64,000 nt of DNA from Pteria penguin. Taxonomy: Eukaryota; Mollusca; Bivalvia; Pterioida; Pteriidae. Made by a program: the position numbers and the translations under genes. A model generated the notes under the pieces. The model saw only the letters and a program-made list of their open reading frames with translations, was not told the DNA's origin and searched no databases. The first letter of the stretch is position 1. The number at the start of each line of letters is the position of its first letter. Shown here piece by piece: positions 1 through 12,748 of this stretch. The stretch is from assembly GCA_035048485.1 (NCBI GenBank), contig CM068587.1, positions 52,691,501 through 52,755,500 of the forward strand, read 5' to 3'.

Positions 1-69
1 AGGGAAAGATTAATCTGTAGTAAAGTACCGGTATAAAGTGCAAATAGTAGCCATTTGTAGTGTTAGGGT

Positions 70-310
70 CCTTCTGTCTGCTGAACTCCTACGGTCCGTC
101 TGCCTGTGGGTCTGTTAAGGCCCGTCTGCCCGTCGGTGTGGCAGGGTCTGTCGGTCAGTTCAGGTCCACCGTCTGTCTGTGTGTTAGTATCCGTCTATTC
201 GTCGGTCTGTTAAGATTCGTTTGTGTGTTATTTAAGGCGCATCTCTCTGTCGGTCTGTTAAATTATGTCTGTCTGTCGGTTTCTATCGGTCTTTTAGGCT
301 GTTTTAGTCT
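70..310. repeat. GTCTGT-rich degenerate minisatellite
   Basis: The stretch is built of imperfect 'gtctgtcggtctgttaag'-like units, with variants 'gcccgtctgcccgtcggt' and 'gtttgtgtgttatttaag'. The small open frame across it is a by-product of the repeat. It lies in or upstream of the SELENON gene. Confidence 0.7.
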
Positions 311-372
311 GCATTAGTTTTCTTTAGGTTTTGCGATTTCTCTATCCACTATGCATAGGTCACAACCAGGTC

Positions 373-649
373 AAGCCGGCGTGGCGTAGTGGTATCGCGT
401 CGGACTCCTGATCGGGAGGCCGGGGTTCGAGTCCCGCTCTGGTCATGCCGGTGTCATGTCTTTCTGATGAGACGGTAAAAACCGAGGCCCCGTGTCGTGG
501 TATGCATGGCTCGTTAAAGATCCCTCACTGCTTCGGGTGGGTCCGTTGCAAAGGTCAAAATTTGTATACCCCGCATCAGGCAGATGCCGTCACCATATAC
601 GTGAAATATTCGTGGTGTGACGTAAAACAAAAATCAATCAATCAATCAA
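373..649 (+). mobile_element. tRNA-derived SINE, complete copy with perfect 13-bp target duplication
   Basis: The element starts with a tRNA-like head (GCCGGCGTGGCGTAGTGG, then GGTTCGAGTCCCGC as the B box). A central conserved part follows ('gatgagacggtaaaaaccgagg' region), then a tail ending in (AATC)n. It is flanked by identical TCACAACCAGGTC at 360-372 and 650-662, which proves retroposition. The open frame inside (445-699) recurs in other copies because the element is repeated, not because it is a protein gene. A named family (for example Nin- or Meta-type SINEs) cannot be assigned without a library. Confidence 0.93.
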
Positions 650-662
650 TCACAACCAGGTC

Positions 663-1775
663 CAGCACTATTGGTAAAACAGTTTTGGTTTCGTGGTAAT
701 CAACATAGAAACCATATTGTATTGGTCGGAGATAGAGGATAGGCAAGCTTGTCAGATCATGAAATATCCAGTTACTTTGTTTATTATCTCTTTATATCAA
801 CTGACCATAAAACATAAGATGTCCTGTTTACCATATACGTATTTACGCTTTTATTGATTAGGACTGCAAATTTACTTTTCAATGTTTGCCATTTGTACAT
901 TATTAAAGAAAATTGCATTGAACGTGTCGGTGACAAACATGAGTTAATGGACGCGTGAGTGGACAGAAAGATATGTATTTCTCCTCCCTCCTTCAAACTC
1001 AGTATCTTTTTCTGGACAGCCTCTTCTATCTCATCTCTGTTTCTTCTGTCCTACCCTATCTTCTAGCCCATTCACTACCCCATGCAGACATGATATCGAC
1101 GGGTTGCATATAATTGAACATGAATTGAGCAGATTTACAGCAACCACAGGTGGATAGATATGTAATGTTATCGGTGTATTTACAGTAAGAAAATATCTCT
1201 AAGTCTTATTTGTGAAATACTGATGCCCTCAAATGGCGACATTATCATGATATTACTTGAGATTTTTTGGAGCCAAACCTCGAGGTGAAAGTCACTTACA
1301 CGATATGTAAATCTGTAAAATTTAAATATCAAACATCTCTCCCCCCTCTCTCTCCTAATTAAACAATAATAGTTGATGTTAATAGATATGAACAGACAGG
1401 CAGGACTAAATCTACAAATTTGGGGTATAGAAGTTCTTTTGCATTATTTGAAGTAGATAATGAAATTAGATGTAAAATGAACATTTCCTACATTTGACTC
1501 ACTATTCTATAAATAGTATTTTGGATTGCATTTACACAGAAAAAAAATGCTTTTTTATGAAGGTGTTGCAACAATGAGAGTTACTCTATCCACCCCTCTT
1601 ACCATAATAATGTCCCCTTGATCCCATTTTTTCTTCCCAGGTCTCCTGTGACTCCTCTTACTTGTCCCCCCTCTTGCCATGTCTATCCTTGAAAAAAGCA
1701 TCAGGAAGAATATGCTCCAGACGATTTCTAATAAGTGATTTTGTACTTACAACATATCACTGTTTTTTTTTTCAG
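663..1775. other. Presumed SELENON intron; no feature recognised
   Basis: The sequence is AT-rich with a pyrimidine-rich 3' end leading into the acceptor at 1774-1775. I found no exon with splice sites and no repeat I could define. Confidence 0.5.
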
Positions 1776-4700
1776 TTTTTCAACAGTGATCTAGATTCGT
1801 TGACAGGCTTGAAAACATGGAAAGATTTAGTATCTGACACCATGAATGTAGGTGTTCGCCATTTTGTCGGCTTTCTTCCTAAGAAGGAGAATTTCATCAC
1901 AGAGCCAGGGAACGTGTTTGACATCTACAGGATGGACGAGGGTTTATTCGCAATATTTGAAACCCAGTTGTCCTCAAGTAATCGGTACTTCCCTCCCAAT
2001 GTAGAGGACCACTTGGTCCTTATTCACAGACTACTGTCCATGTTCCATCCTCGACCCTTCCTGAGGACTAGATTTCCACCCCAGGGAGCCGTCGCTACTG
2101 TCAGGGCTTACAATGATAAATATATCGATATAGTTTTCAGGTTTGTGTATTTATTATACAGAGATATTCTGTAAAGATATGATAAAAGAAACCCAAGTTA
2201 CTATTCTTGTGAAGCAAATTTCATGATTTGGGAAGATTTTAGGATTCAGTTTAAAGCTAATGTTGGCCATTGATTTTAATAAAGAATGCTGGCATTTTAC
2301 TGAAGTGTGTACCTGTATGGGATACATGTTTAAATTCTATTTAGAATTTTAAAAATAGCCACATAAAATTTGTCTGGACAAATTGCACTGTTTGGCAAAT
2401 GATTGATTCATGGGTTGTTAGTATTTCATGTAAAACATTTGGCTTATTCATTATATAAAGAATAAGAATGTAATTGTTGATGTCCATGGAGAATGTAGCC
2501 AACATGTCACCTGCAAATTACTGAAACAGGAATTTGAAAAATTCCGACAATTTCCATAACTGTATATTTCTGTAAATTTTGTGATGCTGAAGTTGATAGT
2601 TTTTATTGATATTGCCACCACTTCACTTAGAAATTTGATTTGTTCACTTACAGTTTGATAAATTACAATTTGACAAATTTTCCCAACCTCATATTTCAAT
2701 GCTGTAAAGGTGTAACCTAATTTTACTTAGGTGTTATGCACTCTGTATTGTACACATTTTAGATAGCAATTGTAGAATATGAGAGCTACTTTCTTCAACA
2801 TTATTCATAGAAAGAAATATATGAGAAATGGAAATATTTTTCTTATGTACAATTTTTGAGTACCTTGTAACCAGAACTGAGATTTAATCACTCAGCTGTT
2901 GTATTTGTTTCAAGAAGTGTATAATTTGCCTTATATTTTCAGAATTCATGCAGAGTTCCAGATCAATGAACCACCCTACTACCCCTTCTGGTTTTCTCCT
3001 GCACAATTCAAGGGCAATCTCATTATATCCAGGGACTACAAACATATTGTCAACTTCCACATGTATGTTCCCACAGACAAGAAGCTTAATATTGGTAAGG
3101 ATACACCAGAATACAAAAAAAAACCTATCAAGAGAAACTATTTTTATGTCCTGCTATATATGGCCGAGGGCATATATAGTATTGCACCTCGCTATCATTC
3201 TGTCATGTATTTTGTTTTTGCAACTCTTTCTAAACCTTTGGATGGAATTTAATGAAACTTAATTAAAACAAAGATGTAGATATGGATGGGCATATTGTAA
3301 GGAGAATGCTGTCCAAAGGTTGATAGGAGTTACTGTCCTTGGACTTAGATTTTGTTTATACATGTATATTAATTTCACCTTGTCTTCGCATCTCCTCTCT
3401 TGAAGGATTTCAACGAAACTTAAATTCGGTACAAACAAAGATCACAGTATGCAGATATGCATATTGTAAGGGGATTTCTGTCCAAAATGTTTTACAGGAG
3501 TTATGGCCCTTGGAAATACACATACTTGAAAAACTTTGCTGCCAGCAGGGGCATTTGTGGTGTATTGACACATTAAGATTTATGTCCTTGGATTAACAGA
3601 TTAGAATATTTATCTAACACCACTATAGACAGATATGATAGAGACTATATATTATGGAAAATTGGCTTGCATGCTTCATTAGTTGCTTTCAATTGAAGTT
3701 AAAGTCACCAATATGTTCTTAAAATAGATAATAATAGGATGAATGTTGGGGAGAAACATATCATGTTATCATTTTACTTACATGTAGTAAACATGAAATC
3801 TATAGAGTGATATTGATTGTGTTGATTTTTCTTTAAACAAACACAGATTCATTATACCTAATATGATTTTTCGACCAAATCAAAAGGATTTTTAAAAAAG
3901 CGGGTACCAATGCAGGTAAATTGAAGGTTCATTTACTCCAGATTAGCAAGAAGCCATTTATCTTGGTTTCTTTAAGGTCAGTTTACTGAAAAAGATGTGT
4001 ATGACATTTATCCTTCCTTTGACAGATATGGAGTGGTTGAATGGACCTCAGGAATCAGAAAATATGGAGGTCGATATTGGATTTATGCCCCAGATGGAAA
4101 TTAATATTACATCACCCTCTCAGCGTAATTCTGCAAAAATGAATGACCAACAAATCCCTGAAGACCGTGCCAAAATACAAAGAGAAATCCAAGCTATTAA
4201 ATGGACAAAAGAAATCACAATGTATGAGGCAGAGAGAAGCTTAGAAGTATATCTATATCCATTTAAAAAGGTATGATTAGTTTATTATGTAGGAAAGTGG
4301 TGGAGTTGGCAAAACGCGGTTATAGTATGCTTGACTCATGGTTGAGCTTGACACGTTGCTGAGCTTGAGTCATGGCTGAGTTTGACTCATGGCTGAGCTT
4401 GACTCTTGACTGAACATGACTCATGGTTGAGCTTGGCTCATTTGCTGAGGTTGACTTGTGACTGAGCTTGACTCATAGCTGAGCTTTAGAGATGGCAGAG
4501 CCTGACTCATGGTTGTGCTTGACTCATTGGTGAGCTTGACACATGGACTAGCTTGACTGTTGGCTGAGCTTGACACATGGCTAAGCTTGACTGTTGGCTT
4601 AGCTTGAGTCATGGCTGAGAGGTCTTGGGTTCAAGTCCAACTAATGACTCATCTGTGTCCTGTAGAAATTGAGCTTCTGTGTTGTCGTAGATGTCATCAA

Positions 4701-7700
4701 GTAAAACACTTCTTAGGTGGGTCAAAATTTCTGTGCAATGCATCAAAAATATACCCTCTCCATGTAGTGAAATAATGTTGGTATGACATAAAGCAGGAAA
4801 CAATCAGAAGAAGGTAGTGTGCGCTTCTGTTTGTCATTTAAAATAGTAATACTTAGACTGACTCAGAGGTTTTAGCATCTGGTTTCACCAATACATCATT
4901 TGGCAGTTTCTTGTTTTATTCTAAGTAATGTGATCAATGTCTGTCACTTGGTAAATGGGATGAACTCAATCCTTAAAGTCTGTTTGAATTCAAATTTGTA
5001 TTTATCTAGCTGATAAATGACAGGAAGCCGATGATTTTGGATTGAAGTTTTTCTTATTATTATGTATTATTATAGCTCTATTAAGATTCTAGGATTCTGA
5101 TTGGTTGATAATGAACCATTAAAAACTGACTTATGACTGAAAAATACACCACGTGATAACTATTGACTGGAAAATGAAATAATGGCCGGGTCATTAATAT
5201 TGATGACTGACAAATATGACAGATGTAGAAATCCAATATGGCAGCGATTGCATGTTTCAGATACAAACCATAAATACAATTCATCTGTAACTATGAAAAG
5301 GATTATAACTGCTGTGATAACTTGTTTGTTTACATATACGTCAACAATACCAGGCGTGATATATAAAATTTTGGTATAATAAAACTATTAATTACACCTT
5401 ATGAGGTCAATATGACAAATTGATGACCCTCGACCTTGCACTCTTGGTGGTCTGACATGACCTCGGCCTTATGGCCTCGGTCAGATCAGACCACCTTGAG
5501 TGCAAGGTCTTTAGTAATCAGTTTGCCATATTGACCTCAAAGGGCATAATTAATTGTATTACATATACATTTGCTTCAGTTTCTTCATTTTTTGAGATTC
5601 TATAAAAGTTACAACAGGAACATAAAACACAGCACACAAGAAATCTTTTTATTTTGGCTTCCTGTGACTTAATCTTATATTTGTTCCTTCAAATGAAGCT
5701 AAGTTGTTGTTTAAAAATTTTGCAAAAATTTGAACTAGAAATGATATTGATGAAGTGATAGATGGTAGTTTAATTTTCTTGTTATTGAATATTTTTTATA
5801 CAAAATCTAGACATTTATCAATAAATTCCATTTTCTTTTTCAGATAGTGTATCATAACTTCACAGATGCATTTGAGATAGCTCAGAGAGAGAATCGTTTG
5901 GTGCACCACATCTTACTTTGGGGTGCGCTGGACGATCAGAGTTGCTGAGGTTCTGGGCGTACTCTGAGGGAAACAGCCCTCGAGAGTACGCCCATCCTCG
6001 CTCTCCTTAACGAGAGCTTCGTCAGCAGCTGGTCACTCATTGCTGATTTGAAGGTAAAATGTCACATGCGACAACATATTATTGTTTTCCATCCAGAAAG
6101 CAACATTAAGAAGACGATCAGTCATTATGTTGTAGTTGTCATTGTTAAATGTCTGAATATGACGTCAGTAAAATGCAATTTTGTACTACATAGTTTGACA
6201 TTAGAGAAAATGAAATCAGTGCATTATGCATATCTGCACGATTTCTCATAAATTCATCTGCAGGTTATTTTTGTTAAATTCATAAAGTATTTAAAACCAT
6301 CAAAGACTCAGAATTTCTACTCTATACAGTACAAAGAAAAATTCAACTAGATTAATTAAGATTACAATTCCTTTTTATTTATTTGAACAAGGCTTACATA
6401 AATTTACCAAGTCTTTTTTTTCCATTTGAACATGATGTAAGGGGCCTTATGCCAGACATGCTGGAATTTTCACTTTGACATTATGCTAGCATTGAAACAT
6501 CTAAGTAGAAAAATACATTTTTTTTTTACAGCAAATTATCATGTCTGGTGTTGAATGAAATACATGTATAAGGTCAACTGGAAAAAGTTTTACATACTTT
6601 TACAAAAAGAAAATGTACATAAATACCTTTAAAAGTTGAATAATTTAATAATTTAAATGCTCAGCCCTATTAAGTTTAATGAAGATTAGAATATCGAAAC
6701 TATTACATACTAGGATTTGGTAAAATTCTTTCAGGCCTACAATGTATAATGTATTCCTGAAACATATTCAAAAGAAAACCTAAGGTCACTGGACAAAATA
6801 GAGTCATTCAGCATACTGCAAAGTTCCAGGTAGAAAAAAGTGATTAAACCTAGATGTCTTAATACCATGTAACAGTAGGATTTCTTTATTCCCTCCAAAT
6901 TTCACATCAGCATGGATCGGTTGTAAAGGCTCATAATGGGAAGGTTAAAGACTAGAATTCCTATAAAATCCCTTTAGTTTCCTGTCATTCATGTCACTGT
7001 AGATATTTATACGCAAAAGAAACCTCATTATTTTGGGATGGTCTTTTGTATAGGGCAAAAATAAAGCACCAGACCTGAGTTCAACTATAGTATGTGAGAT
7101 AATTAGGGCCCCGCTTCATAAGCAGGTGCCTTCTAATAATCACTCTGTCTGTCTGTCAGCATAAAACTTTAACATTGGTCATACCTAAGACACTGTCACA
7201 GGTAGAGCTTTCATATTTGGCCTCTGTGTTCCTTATGACAAGACCTTTCCGTAGGTAACAAAATTTTTGATCATGTTACCTTGAACGTGACCTTTGACCT
7301 GCATTTGAAAATCTTCAGCATTGACCATAACTATTGAACCGTAAGAAGTAGGGCTTTCATATTTGGCATGTGTGTTCCTTATAACAAAACATTTCCATTG
7401 GTGCCAAATTTTTTACCTTTGACTTGCATTTTAAAAACTTTAACATTGACCATGACTATTGAACCATAAGAAGTACTGGTAGGGCTTTCATATTTGGCAT
7501 ATGCATTTCTTATGACAAGGCTGTTCTGCTGGTACCAAATTATGGTGACGGGCATCTTACAGGGCCCTTCTGACTTGTCAGTTTTCTAGTGCTAGTATGG
7601 CGTTAAACTATCAATCGGTTAATCAATCAATCAGTCAATTAATCAATCAATCAATCAGTCAATTTCTCAATCTCTTATTTCGTTTTCTAGGATCTTGAAA

Positions 7701-10700
7701 AAGATACTCATCAGCCGGTGTACAGCAAAGTGGCGAATCACTTCCTGGAGAACTACAAGTTTCCAGTAATGATGATGGTAGCCCTACCAAATGGTACCAT
7801 CCTCCACAAAGTTAACGCCAATGAATTTATGGAGGATGGCGGAGGTGCTGAAGGAGAGGATACAACCTCTATTTTTGATACCATTAGCATTGGGTGAGTT
7901 TAACAAGTATGGATATGATGAACTTGACATAAAAGTAATGTCTGTACTAATTCTGGTGTCTGGGGACTAGAATTGGGTTCAAGCAAGTGTATGGCTTGAA
8001 CACATAGTAAGCTCAGTTGTGTGTTGGTGCTGAGTTTGGGTGAGTTGGAAGGTCAGTGAGTGTATCTGCCATAGGATGATATAATTCTCTGGATACCATA
8101 CTCTGACCTCTGTTGGTGCTGAGTTTGAGTCAGAGTAGGGAGGTCAGTGAGTATATCTGCCATAGGATGGTATAATTCTCTGGATACCATTCTCTGACCT
8201 CTGTTGGTGCTGAGTTTGAGTCAGAGTAGGAAGGTCAGTGAGTATGTCTGCCATAGGATGGTATAATTCTCTGGATACCATACTCTGACCTCTGTTGGTG
8301 CTGAGTTTGAGTCAGAGTAGGAAGGTCAGTGAGTATGTCTGCCATAGGATGGTATAATTCTCTGGATACCGTACTCTGATTTCTTTTGCAATGAAACATT
8401 GACTGTAGCCATATAAGTGAAATTATATCTTTTTGTAAAAAACAAACAGATTGAATAAACATTCTCTATCCAGAGTCAGTGTTTTCATTTCTGTTAATGG
8501 CCATTTTGTATGACTTTGCTCTGAAAAAATGGAGGAAACTGATTTTTAGAATATATTTTAATCTTACTCCTTGCATACATGTAAAATACATTATATAAAA
8601 ACGGCACATGTCCCTTCTTACACTCTATTTAATTGGTAAATATTTTAATATTGCCCAATTGTTTTTGTGTTCATTCACCTTTTCTTATATCATGGCTTGA
8701 TCAGCATGGAGGTATGACACAGAAATAATTTTGCAGGCATTGACAGAAATCATTGAGTGACAGGAACTTTGGATGTAAATTGTTCATACTTTTGTGTAAT
8801 GATAATTGTCCGTTTGTACTTACTCTGAGGTCAGAATATATATGAGATAATAATTATATTACTGGTTCAAATTTTACTTCACAAGTTATAGACTAAAAAT
8901 GTATGTTTGTTCAGGATAGAATCAGGGGTTGGTAGGCGAAACCTTTTTGTTTATGAATGTTATAAATATATTTACATATTGAAGATATAAAGGAAGATAG
9001 TTTACAATTGCTTTGCAAAAATGACAATGAACTTTCAGGATCAACAACAAAAACTGGGGATAGTAAGATCTGAACAAACTTATGTTTTTGCTAGGCTTTA
9101 TTACTGTTTATTAGTATAATATAACTAAAACTGAAAACAGTTTATGATTTTGTTGTATGATTTAGTTATCCTAGATGGAAATGGTTATCAAAGTAGTACA
9201 AGAAACTATTTTTTGGGAATTCGCAAAAAGAGAGAAATAGAACACATATTTAAGTTTTATTTATTAATAACTATATTTAATTATATTGAGTGCTTTGTAT
9301 TGCAGTGCTAGATCCACCAACTTATGCCTCGTTTTCAACTGCTCATGAATATTCATGAGCAATCTGTTATACTCTGTCTATTCCAGCACTAATATATCCA
9401 CCATCAGCTAATTGCCGCCAGATTGTTTTCCACCTCAATTTCTTTTCAATGGTGCACATGCTTCTCTTCAAAATATGATTCGTATATCTGAAAGTCACAT
9501 TTGAAATGTTTTAGGACAAGAAACTTATTGAAAAAGCTAATCAGATCTTATAATATGAAATATTGTAAGATATATTGCATGCTGGTTCTGGGGTAGTGTG
9601 TTAAACTTTGATATCTCAAACATTTTTTTGTGTAATTTAGAAATAATCGAAATGTTCATTTTGGTTTTAAACTTTTGGCATTGGACTAACGTGAAATAAA
9701 CAAAGAGAATCATAGACCATACTTTTTGTATGGGTCTCAATTTTGGACTGAATTTGTTCTGTCTGAAATCTCAAAATATTAGATTTCTATAATTACTTCC
9801 TATGTACCCAGCATATTAAGTTCAATATTATCAAAGTTTAACTATTCGTGCATGAGTTATATTTACCTGTCACATTTTCCTTTCCCCATGTATCATGTAT
9901 TTATGGCTTATGGCAAGGGCATTCTGCATAATTTAGAATTGGATATTTCAAGTTTATGAATTATGTATTATAATTTTGTAATGTCAAACTTTGATAATTC
10001 GAACATCAAAAACTTGTAAACATTCTGAAACTCATAGTAACCACATGATACATACAAGCTTTTTATTTCTTTCATGAACAACAGGGGAAAAATTAAAAAC
10101 CAATTTCTGTTGAAACTTAAAGTGATTTTGAAGATCCAAGGCACTTCTAATGATCAAAGTTTGACTGCATCATAGAAATATTGTGAAGCTCTTGTGAACA
10201 CAATGACATATGCTACCATGGCATATCATAATGAATGCTGCGGTCTGTCCTTGTGGAGGGTACTCTAGCGAAGTAAAGCATGTTGGTTATTCATTCTATA
10301 TAGCCTTTAAAATAAAGATAGGAAAATGAAACTTTTGATAAATATATTAAATAAACTACACTCAGTACAAGCATAAAACACAAACAAAATAGTTTATCAC
10401 TTAAGAAATGACTGTAATAATTTTTTTATCGATGTGTAGACAAAAAAAAACACTCACTGGTGTACAACTGTAAAGCAAATTGTACTAAGTTTGTGCATTG
10501 GTATTTGTCTATACGATGATAGACAGAAAAATTATTACAGTAATTTCTTATTATTTAATTACCTATTTGATATTATATCAAAACCAACCTTTTTTTTCTG
10601 TCAAAAATCACTGGAAATACTGAAGCTGACATATCTGTCTGCATGTTTATGGGTGGCCCCTATTATGTATAACAAGTGGCATTGTCTCTACAGAAATAAA

Positions 10701-12618
10701 TAAAATTTTGCTTTGTATGTTTGTATAGAAGTTATTTAGGAAGTTTAGACTTGAATTAGTAAAATACATACAAAGCTGTCTGAGCATTGTGGATAGCCTG
10801 CTGGACTGAGGTCGAGAGGTCCTGAAGTGGAGCCCTAATGACATCTTGGTTTTTTGGATAGATCGTAGAGGTCCTGTTTCATGTTAAACCTTGGCACATA
10901 AAAAAAACCTCCCAAAAAACCTCACAAGAAATTCCCCACTGCTTTGGCTTGGTCTGTTATATAGGTTGAAATTTGAAAAATAATGTAATACATGTTAATA
11001 AGTAATACACAATTTTTTTTATAGTCTGTCCTATTGATAAAAGTTACTGCCGTCATAAGCATTTTTTTAATATCACAAATATATCTTGTTTGATCAATTT
11101 TTGTACAAAAATGATTACCCTTAATCATGCAGACCAGAAGTTTACAAGTTTTTTTTCCAGTTAAGAACAATTTTTTTTAATTATAACCACATGCTTTACT
11201 TCATTATTGATAAATAACCCTACTAGATTAAATTTAAGTTGGCACGCTGTGTAGTTTAGTTTTCTTTAAGAGTCCTAGATGACATACTTACAGGATATTT
11301 TATTTACATTGTTTTTTGTTTGCTGCTTAAACCAACCCAAGATTTAACCACATGTATGGTGGTAACCATTGTTTTGATGTGCTGAAAGCCAGAGATACCT
11401 GCAGAAAACCAATGTGGCAAGTACAGTGACGGAGCCTCTCACTTGCCGTAGCTGGGAATGCTCGAAAACCTATTAAGGGGAAGTTTCGGTACAGCACTTT
11501 AGTCCTATCAGCCTCTGGAGCTTCCACATGATACTCCAGATTGACAAAATATATAGCTAGATATACAGTCAAAGTAACCACCAATGGGAAGGTGTGGAAG
11601 TGGTCACTTCAGACAGGTGGTCTCTTTATACAGGTTGATTATGAATAAATAATTAGCAGTAAGGTACAGGAAAAGGTGGTTGTTGAAGAGAGGTGGTTGT
11701 TTAATAGAAATGGTTGTTAAAGACTTGTGGTTGTTGAAGGCAGGTGCTTGCTTAATACAGGTGGTTGTTGAAGACAGGTTGTTGTTGAGGACAAGTGGTT
11801 GCTTTATACAGGTGGCCTTTTGGGAAGGTTCATCTGTATACAGATCTGTTTGGATGTTACTCTGGGTAAGAGCAGTGCTGTACAGGGTTAAATATAACCG
11901 TGGTAGAATTATTGATAAGATTCTGAATATACAATATAGGTGGAATACCTTCTTTTAGGTTTCTTATGCACAAACTGAATCCCCAACCGCAGAAAATCAC
12001 AGCCTCTTCACGGCTTGGCAGAAAAGGTAGAGAGGGAGATATGTGCCCTGCGATGAAAGCTGATATAGAGAAGTTTAAAGAAGAGGGGTAGGTAGTCAGG
12101 AATGTAACTCTTGGAATTGGACCACTAACACATTGTGTTCAAGCACTAATTGTTCTCAAACTGGTGTTTTGCACTTGACTCTTATAAACAATACTCAAAT
12201 TTTCATATTTTTCCTAATTTTCTGGGTTTTTTTATGGCATAATTGAATTATCAGATTTTGCATTTTGTCTCTATCTCAACTCGTTTAAAGAAATGAGTGC
12301 TCCATTATGAGATAATACTGCTTTAACACTAACCTCAGTTTTCAGAGATATAATTTTTGTCTTGCGTTTTACTTAGATTTTCAGATGTCAAAGTATTTGT
12401 TAATTTTTCAATATTCATGTGAATTTAGAATATGTATTTTGCACTGAAAACAAAATTTTTATCATTTCTATATCAGAATCACAGTAATATTTTTGCAAAG
12501 TTTTACTGGCAGTATAACACTGGTGTGGGATGTTTGTACTAACCCAGTCATATGTTTTAAAGTCTTAATTGGAAATACTAGATTAATACAATCTTTTTTC
12601 TCTTCCCTTCTGCACCTT

Positions 12619-12696
<78 letters not shown>

Positions 12697-12699
12697 ATA

Positions 12700-12748
<49 letters not shown>

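Noticed and set aside
375..446. tRNA gene at the head of the SINE, and another at 61880-61955
   Set aside because: Both have A- and B-box-like sequence but poor acceptor-stem pairing. They are followed directly by SINE cores and are repeated, so they are tRNA-derived, not tRNA genes.
445..699. Open frame recurring nearly unchanged at 445-699, 17561-17806 and 27314-27535, as if a conserved protein
   Set aside because: All three are the same part of a SINE. Similarity is at the DNA level over the whole element, with target duplications around it.
5946..5948. In-frame stop suggesting a SELENON pseudogene
   Set aside because: The codon is UGA at the known Sec site, with conserved sequence after it and an SRE-like stem; all other exons are intact.
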